DNA of 64,000 bases from Pseudomonadaceae bacterium (GTDB lineage: Bacteria; Pseudomonadota; Gammaproteobacteria; Pseudomonadales; Pseudomonadaceae), in the NCBI GenBank assembly GCA_019745275.1, contig JAIETJ010000012.1, positions 1 to 64,000 on the forward strand, written 5' to 3'. A program made the translations under genes and the position numbers. Positions 1 to 8,322 of the stretch are shown here, one piece after another. The first letter of the stretch is position 1, and every line of letters starts with the position of its first letter. The notes beneath the pieces are model-generated. The model saw only the letters and a program-made list of their open reading frames with translations, did not search any database and was not told the DNA's origin.

Positions 1-1
1 G

Positions 2-535
2 GGCTGGTGGGCCTCGGACACCGCCGAGTTATTCTTTGATGATTGCCGAGTGCCGGTGGAGAACCTAATTGGCGCCGAGAACATGGGCTTTGCCGGGATC
101 ATGGCGAATTTCCAGAGCGAGCGTTTGTCGTTGGCGATCATGGCCAACATGACTTCGCAGCTAGCGCTCGAAGAAGCTTTGCGTTGGGCCAAAGAGCGCG
201 AGGCTTTCGGTAAACCGATCGGCAAATTTCAAGTGCTCAAGCATCGTTTGGCGGAGATGGCCACCCAGCTGGAAGTGTCGCGCGAATTCACCTATCGGCA
301 AGCGGCGAAGATGGCCGCCGGTAAAAGTGTGATTAAAGAAATCTCCATGGCCAAGAACTTTGCCACCGATGTGTCGGATCGCATTACCTATGACGCCACG
401 CAAATTCTCGGTGGCATGGGTTTTATGCGCGAAAGCTTGGTCGAGCGGCTGTACCGCGACAATCGGATTTTGTCGATTGGCGGCGGCTCGCGCGAGATCA
501 TGAACGAGATCATCAGCAAGCAAATGGGCTTGTAA
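2..535 (+). CDS. Acyl-CoA dehydrogenase, C-terminal part (5' end outside window)
   Basis: This is the C-terminal half of an FAD-dependent acyl-CoA dehydrogenase, which forms the alpha,beta double bond of an acyl-CoA. The frame is open from base 2, so the ORF-track GTG at 50 is internal. The visible part holds the helical C-terminal domain, with the family's KEREAFGKPI segment, the QILGGMGFMRE stretch and the RLYRDNRI..IGGGS end that contacts FAD and the partner subunit. Which acyl-CoA it uses cannot be read from this part. It ends 40 bp before the convergent c-di-GMP gene. The family call is firm; the substrate is open. Confidence 0.93.
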   Translation, partial: GWWASDTAELFFDDCRVPVENLIGAENMGFAGIMANFQSERLSLAIMANMTSQLALEEALRWAKEREAFGKPIGKFQVLKHRLAEMATQLEVSREFTYRQAAKMAAGKSVIKEISMAKNFATDVSDRITYDATQILGGMGFMRESLVERLYRDNRILSIGGGSREIMNEIISKQMGL

Positions 536-575
536 TGCCGCTTGTTACGCTATGCAGCGGCTTGCTGCAAACCGC

Positions 576-3500
576 TTAACACAGAGCGAGCAACTCGCTG
601 AGCGGCCGAGGCCGCTCGACGGCGTAGCCTTGCACATAATCGACACCCATTTCGGCCAAATGTTGGCGAATACTCACGGTCTCGACATATTCAGCGATGG
701 TTTTACGCCCCAGGACATGGGCGATTTCGTTGATCGAGCGAACCATGGCCAGGTCGCTCGGCGAGCGTTCGATCTCTTTAACAAAACCGCCGTCAATTTT
801 GACGAAATCCACTGGCAGGCGTTTCAGGTATTCGTAGGAGGAAAACCCGGTGCCGAAATCGTCGATCGAAAAGGTGCAGCCAAATTTTTGTAAGTGACGG
901 ACAAAATCGGCGGTTTTAGTTAGGTTGGCCACGGCCGTGGTCTCGGTTAACTCAAAGCAAATTTTCTCCGGCGGCAGCGGGTATTGGACAAACAGAGCTT
1001 CGATAAAGCCGAGCAGTTTGTCGTCATTCAGACTGCTGCCGGACAAATTGATCGATACTCCACTGGAGTGCTCCCAGAATTTTGGATGCAGCGCCAAGTT
1101 GCTGAAAATGGTTTTTAGCACCCAACGATCAACCTTGGTCATGCGGTTGTAGCGCTCGGCGGCGGAGATAAAGTCCAGCAGGTTGAGGTCGTTCTGCATC
1201 ACCAGCAACACTTCGTAGTGCGGTAACTGGTCATGTTCAAGTGGCGCGGGGGCAATTTGTTGCAGGCGTAAACTCAGTTCGCCACGCTCGACAATCCCAT
1301 CGACCCGCCCGGCAATCGCCATTAGCCCGGTGCCCGCACCGTCGTTTTCTTCTTCGTAAATATGCACCCTATTACGTCCCGCTTCTTTGGCGGCATTGCA
1401 GGCCATTTGCAGGTCACAGAACACGTTAATCACATCATGCCGCTCACTGGTGAGCACCAGCCCCACGCTCATGGTTACCCCGTGGCTATGGCCCTGCCAG
1501 TCAAAGGCTTGGTTTTCGATGCTGGCGCGCAATTGCTCAGCCAACTCAAAGGCGTGGCCGCCGTCGGTTTTATTCAGTGCTATAGCGAAATCGGCGCCGC
1601 TAATGCGGGCAATCACTGAATTTTCGGGCATTTGCAGGTGTAACAGAGTGGCCACTTGTTTGAGATAACTGTCGCCGGCCAAGTGACCGCAGCTGGAGTT
1701 GAGCAAGCTAAACTGGTCGATATGCGCATAGATAAAAGCGTAGTTGTCGGCCCCTGCGAGTATTTGCGCAACGCTGGCTTCGAAGCTGCGGCGGTTAAAT
1801 AGCCCGGTGAGATCGTCATGGCTGCGCACGTGGGCAATGTCGCGATACAGCTTGCCGACGATGCCCTCTAAGTGGTCTTGAATTACCCCTTGAGCATCTG
1901 GGGCTGGTGCGCCGATCCAACCGTTAGCCAGGTGCTGCATCAGTTGCTGGCCAGTGAAGGTGCCGGCTTCGCGGCCTTGGCGGTCGGCTAATACATAATG
2001 CTCAGTGGCGGGATTGGCCCAAATCAATTGCAGGTGCTGGCCGGTGTCGGTCATCAGCCAGTCGCCGGTAACCAACTGTTGCACCCGCTCATGCCAGCGT
2101 TGTTGGCTCGGGTCAACGTGTGGCTGCTGTTTGCGGATGGCGAGCGGGGTGCAAGGCAGCATTTCAACGGGTAGCTCACCGTGCAGTTGGCGCTGCAGTT
2201 TTTGCAAGATTGGGGTGTGCCGATATTGCCCGGGTAGCAAACTTTCGGTGCGCCGGCGCAAGAGATCAAGCACATGGTCGACTTCATAATCGCGCTCAAT
2301 ATGGTCAGTCGCGCCGCTGGTTTCCGCCAATAGCCAAGTGTGCAGTTGGCGAATGATGTCGAAGTCATCTTGCCATTCAGTGCCGTGTTGGCCTTGGCGT
2401 AACAGTTCATGCACCAGCAATTCACGCCAGCCGGCGTCGAGCCACTCTAACAGCACTTGCGGGGCCTGCTGGCCGAATAACTGTGCCAGTTCTACGGCCA
2501 CTTGTTCGCGGGCGACGTCTAGTTTGTCGCGACCACGGTGGTACTGCATGACTCGCTCAGCATTGTTGCTATAGGCGCGCTGCTGGATGGCTAAGAGTTG
2601 TTCTAACTGCTGGTCACAGGCGCTAAACACCGTGCTGTCGCCGCGATAGTTGCTGACGATACCATCAATTAATTGCTCAACACGCTGTTCCAGTGCCGGG
2701 TTGCTGGGCTCGGAAAAGTCGCACAAGCGCATAAGTTTGTCTAAGGTCGCCCGCACCGGATGACTCGGATCGGCGAAGGCGGCGGGTTCCAGTATGGCGG
2801 CTTGGGCGACGGGGGCCATTAAGCGGCGTAACGCCGGCTTTACCCCTGTGGCGATCACCGCTTGCTGTTCTAAGTGCTCAAACAGTTCAGCGACTAACCC
2901 GGCGTCGGTGTATTGGCGTGGCGAGAGTTGCGCGCCAGCTTGATGCAGTTGCTGGACAAACCCTGTGGCACTCCAGCCGCGTTGTGGGGGCGTTACCGCC
3001 TGCACGCTGGCAATGGCGCGTTGTAATGTACTCAGGTCAATGTACTCGGGCTTGAGCGCAGCACCCCCACTGTTTGCATCTACTGCTCGCAGTTGTTGAA
3101 TGGCCTGATAGGGTGCGGCGGCAATGCTGTGGCTGCTCACCTCGGCGCGAGGGTGCGGGGTAACCACCGCACGCACTTCGGCCAGCGGCTCGATGTGCAT
3201 TTGCTTAAACAATGCGTCGAGTTGATTAAAGTAAGGCAGTAAGGTGCTGCCCAGCACACTGGCCGCGCTGTAAAAAACCTCGCGCACCGCCGCCGGTTGC
3301 AGCCGTAAGTGCAGGCGTGCTTGCAGGGTACGAACCAAAAACTCGAGTGACAGCGGATTCTCGAGGTCTTTGCTGACGTGATTATTGATGCGGTTCAGGC
3401 GCGCGCAGTTACGCCATTCAAGCGCGACCAGAGGCTCACGTAACACACGCACCAAGCGGCGCATGTCGAGTAGCTCGTCGACTTCGGCGTCGTCCACCAA

Positions 3501-3788
3501 GTTCCAGTCTTCATTGCTGGAGGAGGGCGTCGGCGTTTGGGCGCAAGGGTTGGCTAGGCGCAGTTGAATGGTTTTTAAAGTTTCGCTAATGATCCGTTCG
3601 CGCTGGCTGGTGCACAGGCGGATGAAGTCGGTGAAGGTTTGTTCTTCGCTATTGCTGTTGGCGCGGATGCGTTGCTCTTTTAAGGCTTGGGTAGTGGCGT
3701 CGAGTAAATCGGCCAAACAGGGCGGCAAGTGCCGGCTCATGACCTGATTTAAGGCGTCTAGCAGATCAACAGCTTGCTGTGTCTTCAT
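576..3788 (-). CDS. DUF1631 protein with degenerate GGDEF and probable active EAL domain
   Basis: This is a large cytoplasmic c-di-GMP signalling protein of about 1070 residues. The first 600 residues or so look like DUF1631 (helical, Gln/Leu-rich, no membrane segment). A GGDEF domain follows, starting at DDLTGLFNRRSF near residue 655, and then a C-terminal EAL domain. The GGDEF signature reads SGADF, so diguanylate cyclase activity is unlikely. The EAL domain keeps FELTET, DDFGTG, the Lys in VKID, the Glu in EYVE and QGY, so phosphodiesterase activity is plausible, although the EAL box itself is EVL. I chose the ATG at 3788 because GGGGGAAGGG lies just upstream; the track's GTG start at 3815 adds nine residues. 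The gene stands alone. Confidence 0.88.
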   Translation of the reverse strand: MKTQQAVDLLDALNQVMSRHLPPCLADLLDATTQALKEQRIRANSNSEEQTFTDFIRLCTSQRERIISETLKTIQLRLANPCAQTPTPSSSNEDWNLVDDAEVDELLDMRRLVRVLREPLVALEWRNCARLNRINNHVSKDLENPLSLEFLVRTLQARLHLRLQPAAVREVFYSAASVLGSTLLPYFNQLDALFKQMHIEPLAEVRAVVTPHPRAEVSSHSIAAAPYQAIQQLRAVDANSGGAALKPEYIDLSTLQRAIASVQAVTPPQRGWSATGFVQQLHQAGAQLSPRQYTDAGLVAELFEHLEQQAVIATGVKPALRRLMAPVAQAAILEPAAFADPSHPVRATLDKLMRLCDFSEPSNPALEQRVEQLIDGIVSNYRGDSTVFSACDQQLEQLLAIQQRAYSNNAERVMQYHRGRDKLDVAREQVAVELAQLFGQQAPQVLLEWLDAGWRELLVHELLRQGQHGTEWQDDFDIIRQLHTWLLAETSGATDHIERDYEVDHVLDLLRRRTESLLPGQYRHTPILQKLQRQLHGELPVEMLPCTPLAIRKQQPHVDPSQQRWHERVQQLVTGDWLMTDTGQHLQLIWANPATEHYVLADRQGREAGTFTGQQLMQHLANGWIGAPAPDAQGVIQDHLEGIVGKLYRDIAHVRSHDDLTGLFNRRSFEASVAQILAGADNYAFIYAHIDQFSLLNSSCGHLAGDSYLKQVATLLHLQMPENSVIARISGADFAIALNKTDGGHAFELAEQLRASIENQAFDWQGHSHGVTMSVGLVLTSERHDVINVFCDLQMACNAAKEAGRNRVHIYEEENDGAGTGLMAIAGRVDGIVERGELSLRLQQIAPAPLEHDQLPHYEVLLVMQNDLNLLDFISAAERYNRMTKVDRWVLKTIFSNLALHPKFWEHSSGVSINLSGSSLNDDKLLGFIEALFVQYPLPPEKICFELTETTAVANLTKTADFVRHLQKFGCTFSIDDFGTGFSSYEYLKRLPVDFVKIDGGFVKEIERSPSDLAMVRSINEIAHVLGRKTIAEYVETVSIRQHLAEMGVDYVQGYAVERPRPLSELLALC

Positions 3789-3981
3789 CCCTTCCCCCAA
3801 CGAGGCGCCCTCCACGGCGCACGCCCAGTAACTATAGACCAGCTACTCGAGCCTGCTCGGCGCATTCGCAGCGGGTCGCGACGGGGTCGTTGGCCTCGCG
3901 GCAAAAATACGATAGACACACAACAGCTGACGGTTGCCACAACCGTCGGCCACGGCGAAAGCCTAACTAAAGGGGTTTGGC

Positions 3982-4869
3982 TTACTCGGCTGCCTGCCCA
4001 GGGTTGTTGGCATGCTGGTGTTTAGGCGCAAAACGCGCCGCCAGACGCATGGAACCGACCACCAGACGTTGGTAAAACGCTGGCATTAGCCGCTGCATAA
4101 AGTCACTGGCGTACGCATCACCGCCAATCAGAATCCGCCGTTTATTGGCTAGCACGCCCTGGATAATGACCTTGGCGGCATGGTCGGGGCTGGTGCGCAG
4201 TAACTTGTCGTTGAACTGCTGACGGGCTTGCTCGGCATTTTGTCCGGTAATGCTGGCCAAGCTGGCATTCATCCGCGCAGTGCTGGCGATATTGGTTTTG
4301 ATCCCGCCCGGATGCACGCAGCTGGCGGAAACCCCGCAGGCGGCCATGTCGAGCTCTTGGCGCAGCGACTCGGTAAAACCGCGCACGGCAAACTTGCTGG
4401 CGTTATAAGCGCTCATGGCCGGTTGAGCAAACAAGCCGAAGATGCTTGAGGTGTTGATGATATGGCCTGCGCCGCTGGCTTTAAGGTGCGGTAAAAACGC
4501 TTTGGTGCCGTTCACCACACCCCAAAAATTGATGTTCATCACCCACTCGTAGTCGCTGTAATCATTGCCCTCCACGGTGCCACCTTGGGCTACGCCGGCG
4601 TTGTTGAAAATCGCGTTAACCTGGCCGTAGTCGGCCATCACCTGGTCGGCCCAGGCCTGTACCGCCGTCCGGTCGGCGACGTTAACCAAGGTCTGCGAGG
4701 CTTTAATCCCGAGTTTGCGGGCCATCTCGGCAGTTTCGTTGAGGCCTGTTTCATTCACATCGGATAACGCCAGGTGACAACCCTGACGCGCTAACCCCAA
4801 CGCCAGTGCGCGACCGATGCCAGAACCAGCACCGGTGATGGCGGCGACTTTATTCTCAAAGGATTTCAT
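3982..4869 (-). CDS. Short-chain dehydrogenase/reductase (SDR)
   Basis: This is a classical SDR of 295 residues that would oxidise or reduce a hydroxyl/carbonyl with NAD(P). Visible motifs are the cofactor loop TGAGSGIG near residue 14, NNAG near residue 90, the catalytic Ser in NTSSIFG and YNASK as the catalytic Tyr-x3-Lys. The C-terminal tail is long and basic. The start overlaps the stop of the upstream monooxygenase by 4 bp (ATGA), so the two are translationally coupled. That pairing suggests this enzyme supplies or removes the ketone/alcohol partner of the monooxygenase substrate; this is inference, and the substrate is unknown. Confidence 0.92.
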   Translation of the reverse strand: MKSFENKVAAITGAGSGIGRALALGLARQGCHLALSDVNETGLNETAEMARKLGIKASQTLVNVADRTAVQAWADQVMADYGQVNAIFNNAGVAQGGTVEGNDYSDYEWVMNINFWGVVNGTKAFLPHLKASGAGHIINTSSIFGLFAQPAMSAYNASKFAVRGFTESLRQELDMAACGVSASCVHPGGIKTNIASTARMNASLASITGQNAEQARQQFNDKLLRTSPDHAAKVIIQGVLANKRRILIGGDAYASDFMQRLMPAFYQRLVVGSMRLAARFAPKHQHANNPGQAAE

Positions 4870-6422
4870 AGGCTGATCTCGACTGGTGAGGCGTTGTTGA
4901 GGGCGAAATTTTGTGCCGGGTGGGCTGGGTTAAGCCGACTGAAATGATAGGCCGCCGGATCAAAATGGCGAGTGATCAGCCGATAACGCCAGGTGAAATC
5001 GGGCCATAACAGGTTGTTGCGCCCGCTTACCGGGTGCAGGTACCAACTGGTGCAGCCACCGGCGTTCCACACGGTATTGCTCAAGCCACTTTGCAGCTTG
5101 CGGTTAAAGGCTTCTTGCTCCTCGAGCTTGGGCTCAAGGCTGTCGATATTGCGTTCTTTGAGTAGGCTTAACGCGCCGAGGATGTAGTGGATCTGCGACT
5201 CGATCATGTAAATCATCGAGTTATGCCCAAGCCCAGTGTTGGGGCCCATCAGGAAAAACAAGTTGGGAAAGCCGCTGGTCATGGTGCCTTTATAGGCTTG
5301 TGGACCTTGCGGCCAGCTGTCGATTAAGTCGATACCGTCACGACCGAACAACACACCGCGCGGCAGTGGATCGCTGGCGGTAAAACCGGTGCCAAAGATG
5401 ATCGCGTCGACCATGCGCTCTTGCCCATCGTTGCTGATGATGCTGTTGGCGCGGATCTCGCGAACGCCATCGCTGATGACGTTTACGTTGGCTTGCGCCA
5501 GCGCTGGATAGTAGTCGTTGGAGATCAGTACGCGTTTGCAACCCATGGTGTAGTGCGGCGTCACAGTGGCGCGCAAGGCTGGATCTTGGATGGATTTTTT
5601 GATGTGGGCTTTGCTGACTAGTTCGGCCAGTTTCATGACTCGAGGGACTAACGCGAAGCCAATTACCCGGCTTTCTAATACGGCATAAATCAACCCGCGC
5701 CAGAGCTTTTGCAGCATCGGAAAGCGCTGGAAACGCTGCTGCTCGCGAGCACTGATTTGCCGGTCAGGCTTGGGCATGATCCACGGCGCGGTACGCTGGT
5801 ACAGGTCGAGCTGGCTGACTTGTTTTTGGATCTGCGGGACAAACTGAATCGCCGAGGCGCCGGTGCCAATCACTGCCACCCGTTTGCCATTAAGGTCGTA
5901 GTCGTGGTTCCACTGCTGGGAGTGAAATACCTGACCGGTAAAAGTCTCGATCCCGGGTACTTTGGGGATGGCCGCGGTGGAGAGGGCGCCCATGCCCGAG
6001 ACCACGAACTGCGCGGTGAAATGTTCGCCGTGGACGGTATCAATTAGCCATAACTCACGGGCTTGATCCCAGCGCAGTTGGCTAACGGCGCTATTGAGTA
6101 GGGTTTTGTCTTGCAGGCGGTATTTGTTCCAGCAACCTTCAAGGTAAGCCTTGATCTCGGGCTGCGGGGCAAACATCCGCGTCCAGTTGGGGTTTGGCTC
6201 GAACGAAAACGAGTACAGGTGCGACTGCACATCACAGGCGCACCCTGGGTAGCTGTTGACACGCCAAGTGCCGCCCACCCCGGCTTCTTTTTCAAACAAC
6301 AAAAAGTCCTGCTCACCTTGTTGTTTGAGACGTATGGCCATGCCCAGGCCGGAAAAGCCGGTGCCGAGAATAGCAATCTTGCAATGCCGGGTACTTGAGA
6401 GGGGGGATGCGGGCGCATTCAT
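4866..6422 (-). CDS. FAD/NADPH-dependent Baeyer-Villiger-type monooxygenase
   Basis: This is a 518-residue class B flavoprotein monooxygenase. It has an N-terminal FAD Rossmann motif GTGFSGLG (near residue 20), an NADPH Rossmann motif GTGASAIQ (near residue 186), and FTGQVFHSQQW between them, which fits the Baeyer-Villiger fingerprint FxGxxxHxxxW. Members insert oxygen next to a ketone to give an ester or oxidise heteroatoms. It is the first gene of a two-gene operon with the SDR and is divergent from a TetR regulator across a palindromic operator. The start has AGGAG seven bases upstream. The substrate is not predictable; long-chain ketone or steroid-like substrates are common for this family. 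Confidence 0.92.
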   Translation of the reverse strand: MNAPASPLSSTRHCKIAILGTGFSGLGMAIRLKQQGEQDFLLFEKEAGVGGTWRVNSYPGCACDVQSHLYSFSFEPNPNWTRMFAPQPEIKAYLEGCWNKYRLQDKTLLNSAVSQLRWDQARELWLIDTVHGEHFTAQFVVSGMGALSTAAIPKVPGIETFTGQVFHSQQWNHDYDLNGKRVAVIGTGASAIQFVPQIQKQVSQLDLYQRTAPWIMPKPDRQISAREQQRFQRFPMLQKLWRGLIYAVLESRVIGFALVPRVMKLAELVSKAHIKKSIQDPALRATVTPHYTMGCKRVLISNDYYPALAQANVNVISDGVREIRANSIISNDGQERMVDAIIFGTGFTASDPLPRGVLFGRDGIDLIDSWPQGPQAYKGTMTSGFPNLFFLMGPNTGLGHNSMIYMIESQIHYILGALSLLKERNIDSLEPKLEEQEAFNRKLQSGLSNTVWNAGGCTSWYLHPVSGRNNLLWPDFTWRYRLITRHFDPAAYHFSRLNPAHPAQNFALNNASPVEISL

Positions 6423-6452
6423 GACCAGACTCCTATTATGATTATGGCTGGT

Positions 6453-6488
6453 GTATACAAGTGTCTATCAGCGTAGACGAGTGTATAC
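6453..6488. promoter_or_regulatory. Inverted-repeat operator between monooxygenase and TetR genes
   Basis: The arms GTATACAAGTGTCTA and TAGACGAGTGTATAC flank a 6-bp spacer and pair at all but three positions. The site sits in the 110-bp divergent intergenic region, 31 bp from the monooxygenase start and 45 bp from the TetR start, and it overlaps a possible -10 (TATACT) for the regulator. Position and symmetry fit the binding site of the adjacent TetR protein controlling both directions. The assignment is inferred. Confidence 0.65.
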
Positions 6489-6532
6489 TTGCCGGCAAGT
6501 AGCAGTATCACAAGCCAACTTTAGGTAGGGTT

Positions 6533-7252
6533 ATGCAGGCAGAGTTAGGCGCTACGCCGATTCGCGACAAACTTAATGATGCGCCAGGTAAGCGCCAGTT
6601 GATGGCGGCCGCCCTGCTCTTGAGCGCAAGCGGGCGTAGCTTGAACAGCATTGGTTTGCGCGAATTGGCGCGTGAGGCAGGGCTAAATCCGAATACCTTT
6701 TATCGACATTTTAGTGATGTTGATGATCTGGGCATGACGCTGATTGAGGAGATGTCCACTCAGTTGCGCCAACCCTTGCGTGACCTGCGTCGTGAAGCGG
6801 CGGCACGAGCGGTACGCGCCGGGGCAGGGGACGTACCGATGTTGTTCGGCATCGACATGCAGCGTGGCCGCCGCGTGACCCACGAAACGGTACAACTATT
6901 TTTCGATTTTGTTGATCGGCAGCCGGCGGTGTTTAGCCTTGGCGTGCGCGAGTTGCATGGTGCCTCTGCACTGCTACGGCAAACCTTGGTGCGGGTGATG
7001 GACGAGTTTGCTGATGACATGGCATTGGACATCCTGGAATTCAAGTTGCTGCCCAGCAACCTTGAACACACCCATGTGCGGCAGATATCCCACTTAGTTA
7101 GCCGCGGTTTGTTTGCCCAAGTGCTCGACTACTTAGCTCAGCCTGCGCGGCAAGCGACTATTCGCGCCTTGGCCGAGGAGCAAACTATCCTGCTGTTCAC
7201 GGGCGCTGCGGTGCTGCAGAGCCTTGGGCAATTGCAGTTGCCTGAGGGTTAG
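6533..7252 (+). CDS. TetR-family transcriptional regulator
   Basis: This is a 239-residue TetR-type repressor. The N-terminal helix-turn-helix is clear at about residues 43-70 (LRELAREAGLNPNTFYRHF), followed by a ligand-binding domain of diverged sequence. It is divergent from the monooxygenase/SDR operon and shares with it the palindrome at 6453-6488, so it probably represses that operon and itself until a lipophilic ligand binds. The start is ATG with TAGGG a few bases upstream. It ends 15 bp before the convergent end of the cyd operon; I see no terminator in that gap. Confidence 0.93.
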   Translation: MQAELGATPIRDKLNDAPGKRQLMAAALLLSASGRSLNSIGLRELAREAGLNPNTFYRHFSDVDDLGMTLIEEMSTQLRQPLRDLRREAAARAVRAGAGDVPMLFGIDMQRGRRVTHETVQLFFDFVDRQPAVFSLGVRELHGASALLRQTLVRVMDEFADDMALDILEFKLLPSNLEHTHVRQISHLVSRGLFAQVLDYLAQPARQATIRALAEEQTILLFTGAAVLQSLGQLQLPEG

Positions 7253-7267
7253 GCATCACGGTGTTGT

Positions 7268-7582
7268 TTAACAGAACAGCCCCAAGCACAGTTGTTGCGC
7301 CCGCAGCAGCAAGGCATAACCCAGCAGCAGTAACATCCACGCCAGTAACGGCCCGAACAACCAGCGCCAGACACGCTGGTACGGGTCGAAGCCAACGCCA
7401 TGCACGAAACCGCCGGCTACCCCAAGCATCACCAGCATCAGCAGGCTATGGCTGTAGTGACCCTGAGTATCGAGCATGGCCGCTGGGTGAATCAGCAAGA
7501 GTAAGGCCATCGGGCTGGCCAGCAGCAGTGACAGCCCCCGAGTCCAAGAGCGCTGCAGTAACGGGCGCGGCTCAGTCGTCAC
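7268..7582 (-). CDS. ybgE: YbgE-like protein of the cyd operon
   Basis: This is a small membrane protein of about 104 residues with three hydrophobic helices and a GFDPYQRVWRWLF stretch between the first two and the last, as in Cyd-operon YbgE proteins. Its exact role in cytochrome bd assembly is not established. It is the last gene of the operon. I prefer the GTG at 7582, with GAGGA upstream, which overlaps the cydX stop by 11 bp; the ORF track uses a TTG at 7600. The family call rests on position, length and topology. Confidence 0.72.
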   Translation of the reverse strand: MTTEPRPLLQRSWTRGLSLLLASPMALLLLIHPAAMLDTQGHYSHSLLMLVMLGVAGGFVHGVGFDPYQRVWRWLFGPLLAWMLLLLGYALLLRAQQLCLGLFC

Positions 7583-7688
7583 CGCTGCCGTCCTCGTCAA
7601 GGTCTTGGGTGGTTTCTAGCCATAAGGCATTGATGATGCCAAAGCTACAAGCCAGCAATACGCCGAGAATCCAAGTGAAATACCACAT
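7572..7688 (-). CDS. cydX: Cytochrome bd-I small subunit CydX
   Basis: This is a 38-residue single-helix subunit of cytochrome bd-I oxidase that stabilises the haem site in CydAB. The sequence begins MWYFTWILGVLLA and continues with GIINALWLE, which is diagnostic of CydX; an acidic tail follows. The ORF track lists it only inside an 80-residue ORF (7572-7814) starting upstream. The ATG at 7688 has a full AGGAGG eight bases before it and is the correct start. It lies between the HEFGH membrane protein gene and ybgE. Confidence 0.93.
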   Translation of the reverse strand: MWYFTWILGVLLACSFGIINALWLETTQDLDEDGSGDD

Positions 7689-7740
7689 AACGGTGCCTCC
7701 TAAATAAAGTGGGCTATAGGCTGTGAGTGCCCGTTGCGAT

Positions 7741-8289
7741 TTATATCGCCGTGCGGTCCAGTCGCCAGCGCTTGAAGAGCCAGATGCAGCAAGTGCCAAT
7801 GCCCAGCCAGCCAAGCGCGGTTAGCTCTGCGGCTAAGCGGGTGTCGGCCTGCAGCCAGCCCCAGCGCGAGAGAATTTCCGTCCAGTCATGCTCGCCGCCG
7901 CCGACTAAGGGCAGCAGCTGGGCACGGGCATCGGCCATATAACGGGCAATGTTGAATAGGTTTTGCATCAGCCACACACAGCAGATGGCAAATGAGCCGG
8001 TGGCCCCCGTGCGCTTGAATTGCACGGCGGCTGCCACGGGGAAAATGAGTTGTCCGAGGGTGCCGCCATAGACCATCAGTTGCGCGGAAAACAGCCCGAC
8101 GAATGGATGACCAAACTCATGGAAAAGCAGGTTGGCACCATCCAACACGGGAAACCAACGCTGACCATGATTGCCGAACCATAATGCCAGCGCCGAAAAT
8201 AGCAGCACACCCAGCAACACCGGGGTGGTTACCGGTTGCCAAGCAGCTTGCTGGTCGTGCTTGCTAGTGTCGCCTAGGTCCATCGGCAT
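7741..8289 (-). CDS. Membrane protein with HExxH motif, inside the cyd operon
   Basis: This is a 182-residue polytopic protein with about four hydrophobic segments, and I do not recognise a named family. The striking feature is FHEFGHP (His57-Glu58...His61), placed at the start of a hydrophobic segment, as in M50-type intramembrane zinc peptidases and related putative chaperones. A GGGEHDW loop further on could give a third ligand. It is co-directional between cydB (34 bp upstream) and cydX (52 bp downstream), so it is almost certainly co-transcribed with the oxidase. A role in CydX/CydB processing, haem insertion or quality control is possible; none is shown. Confidence 0.8.
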   Translation of the reverse strand: MPMDLGDTSKHDQQAAWQPVTTPVLLGVLLFSALALWFGNHGQRWFPVLDGANLLFHEFGHPFVGLFSAQLMVYGGTLGQLIFPVAAAVQFKRTGATGSFAICCVWLMQNLFNIARYMADARAQLLPLVGGGEHDWTEILSRWGWLQADTRLAAELTALGWLGIGTCCIWLFKRWRLDRTAI

Positions 8290-8322
8290 GCTGGATTCTC
8301 GATAACTTTGTGCGAGGAGCTG

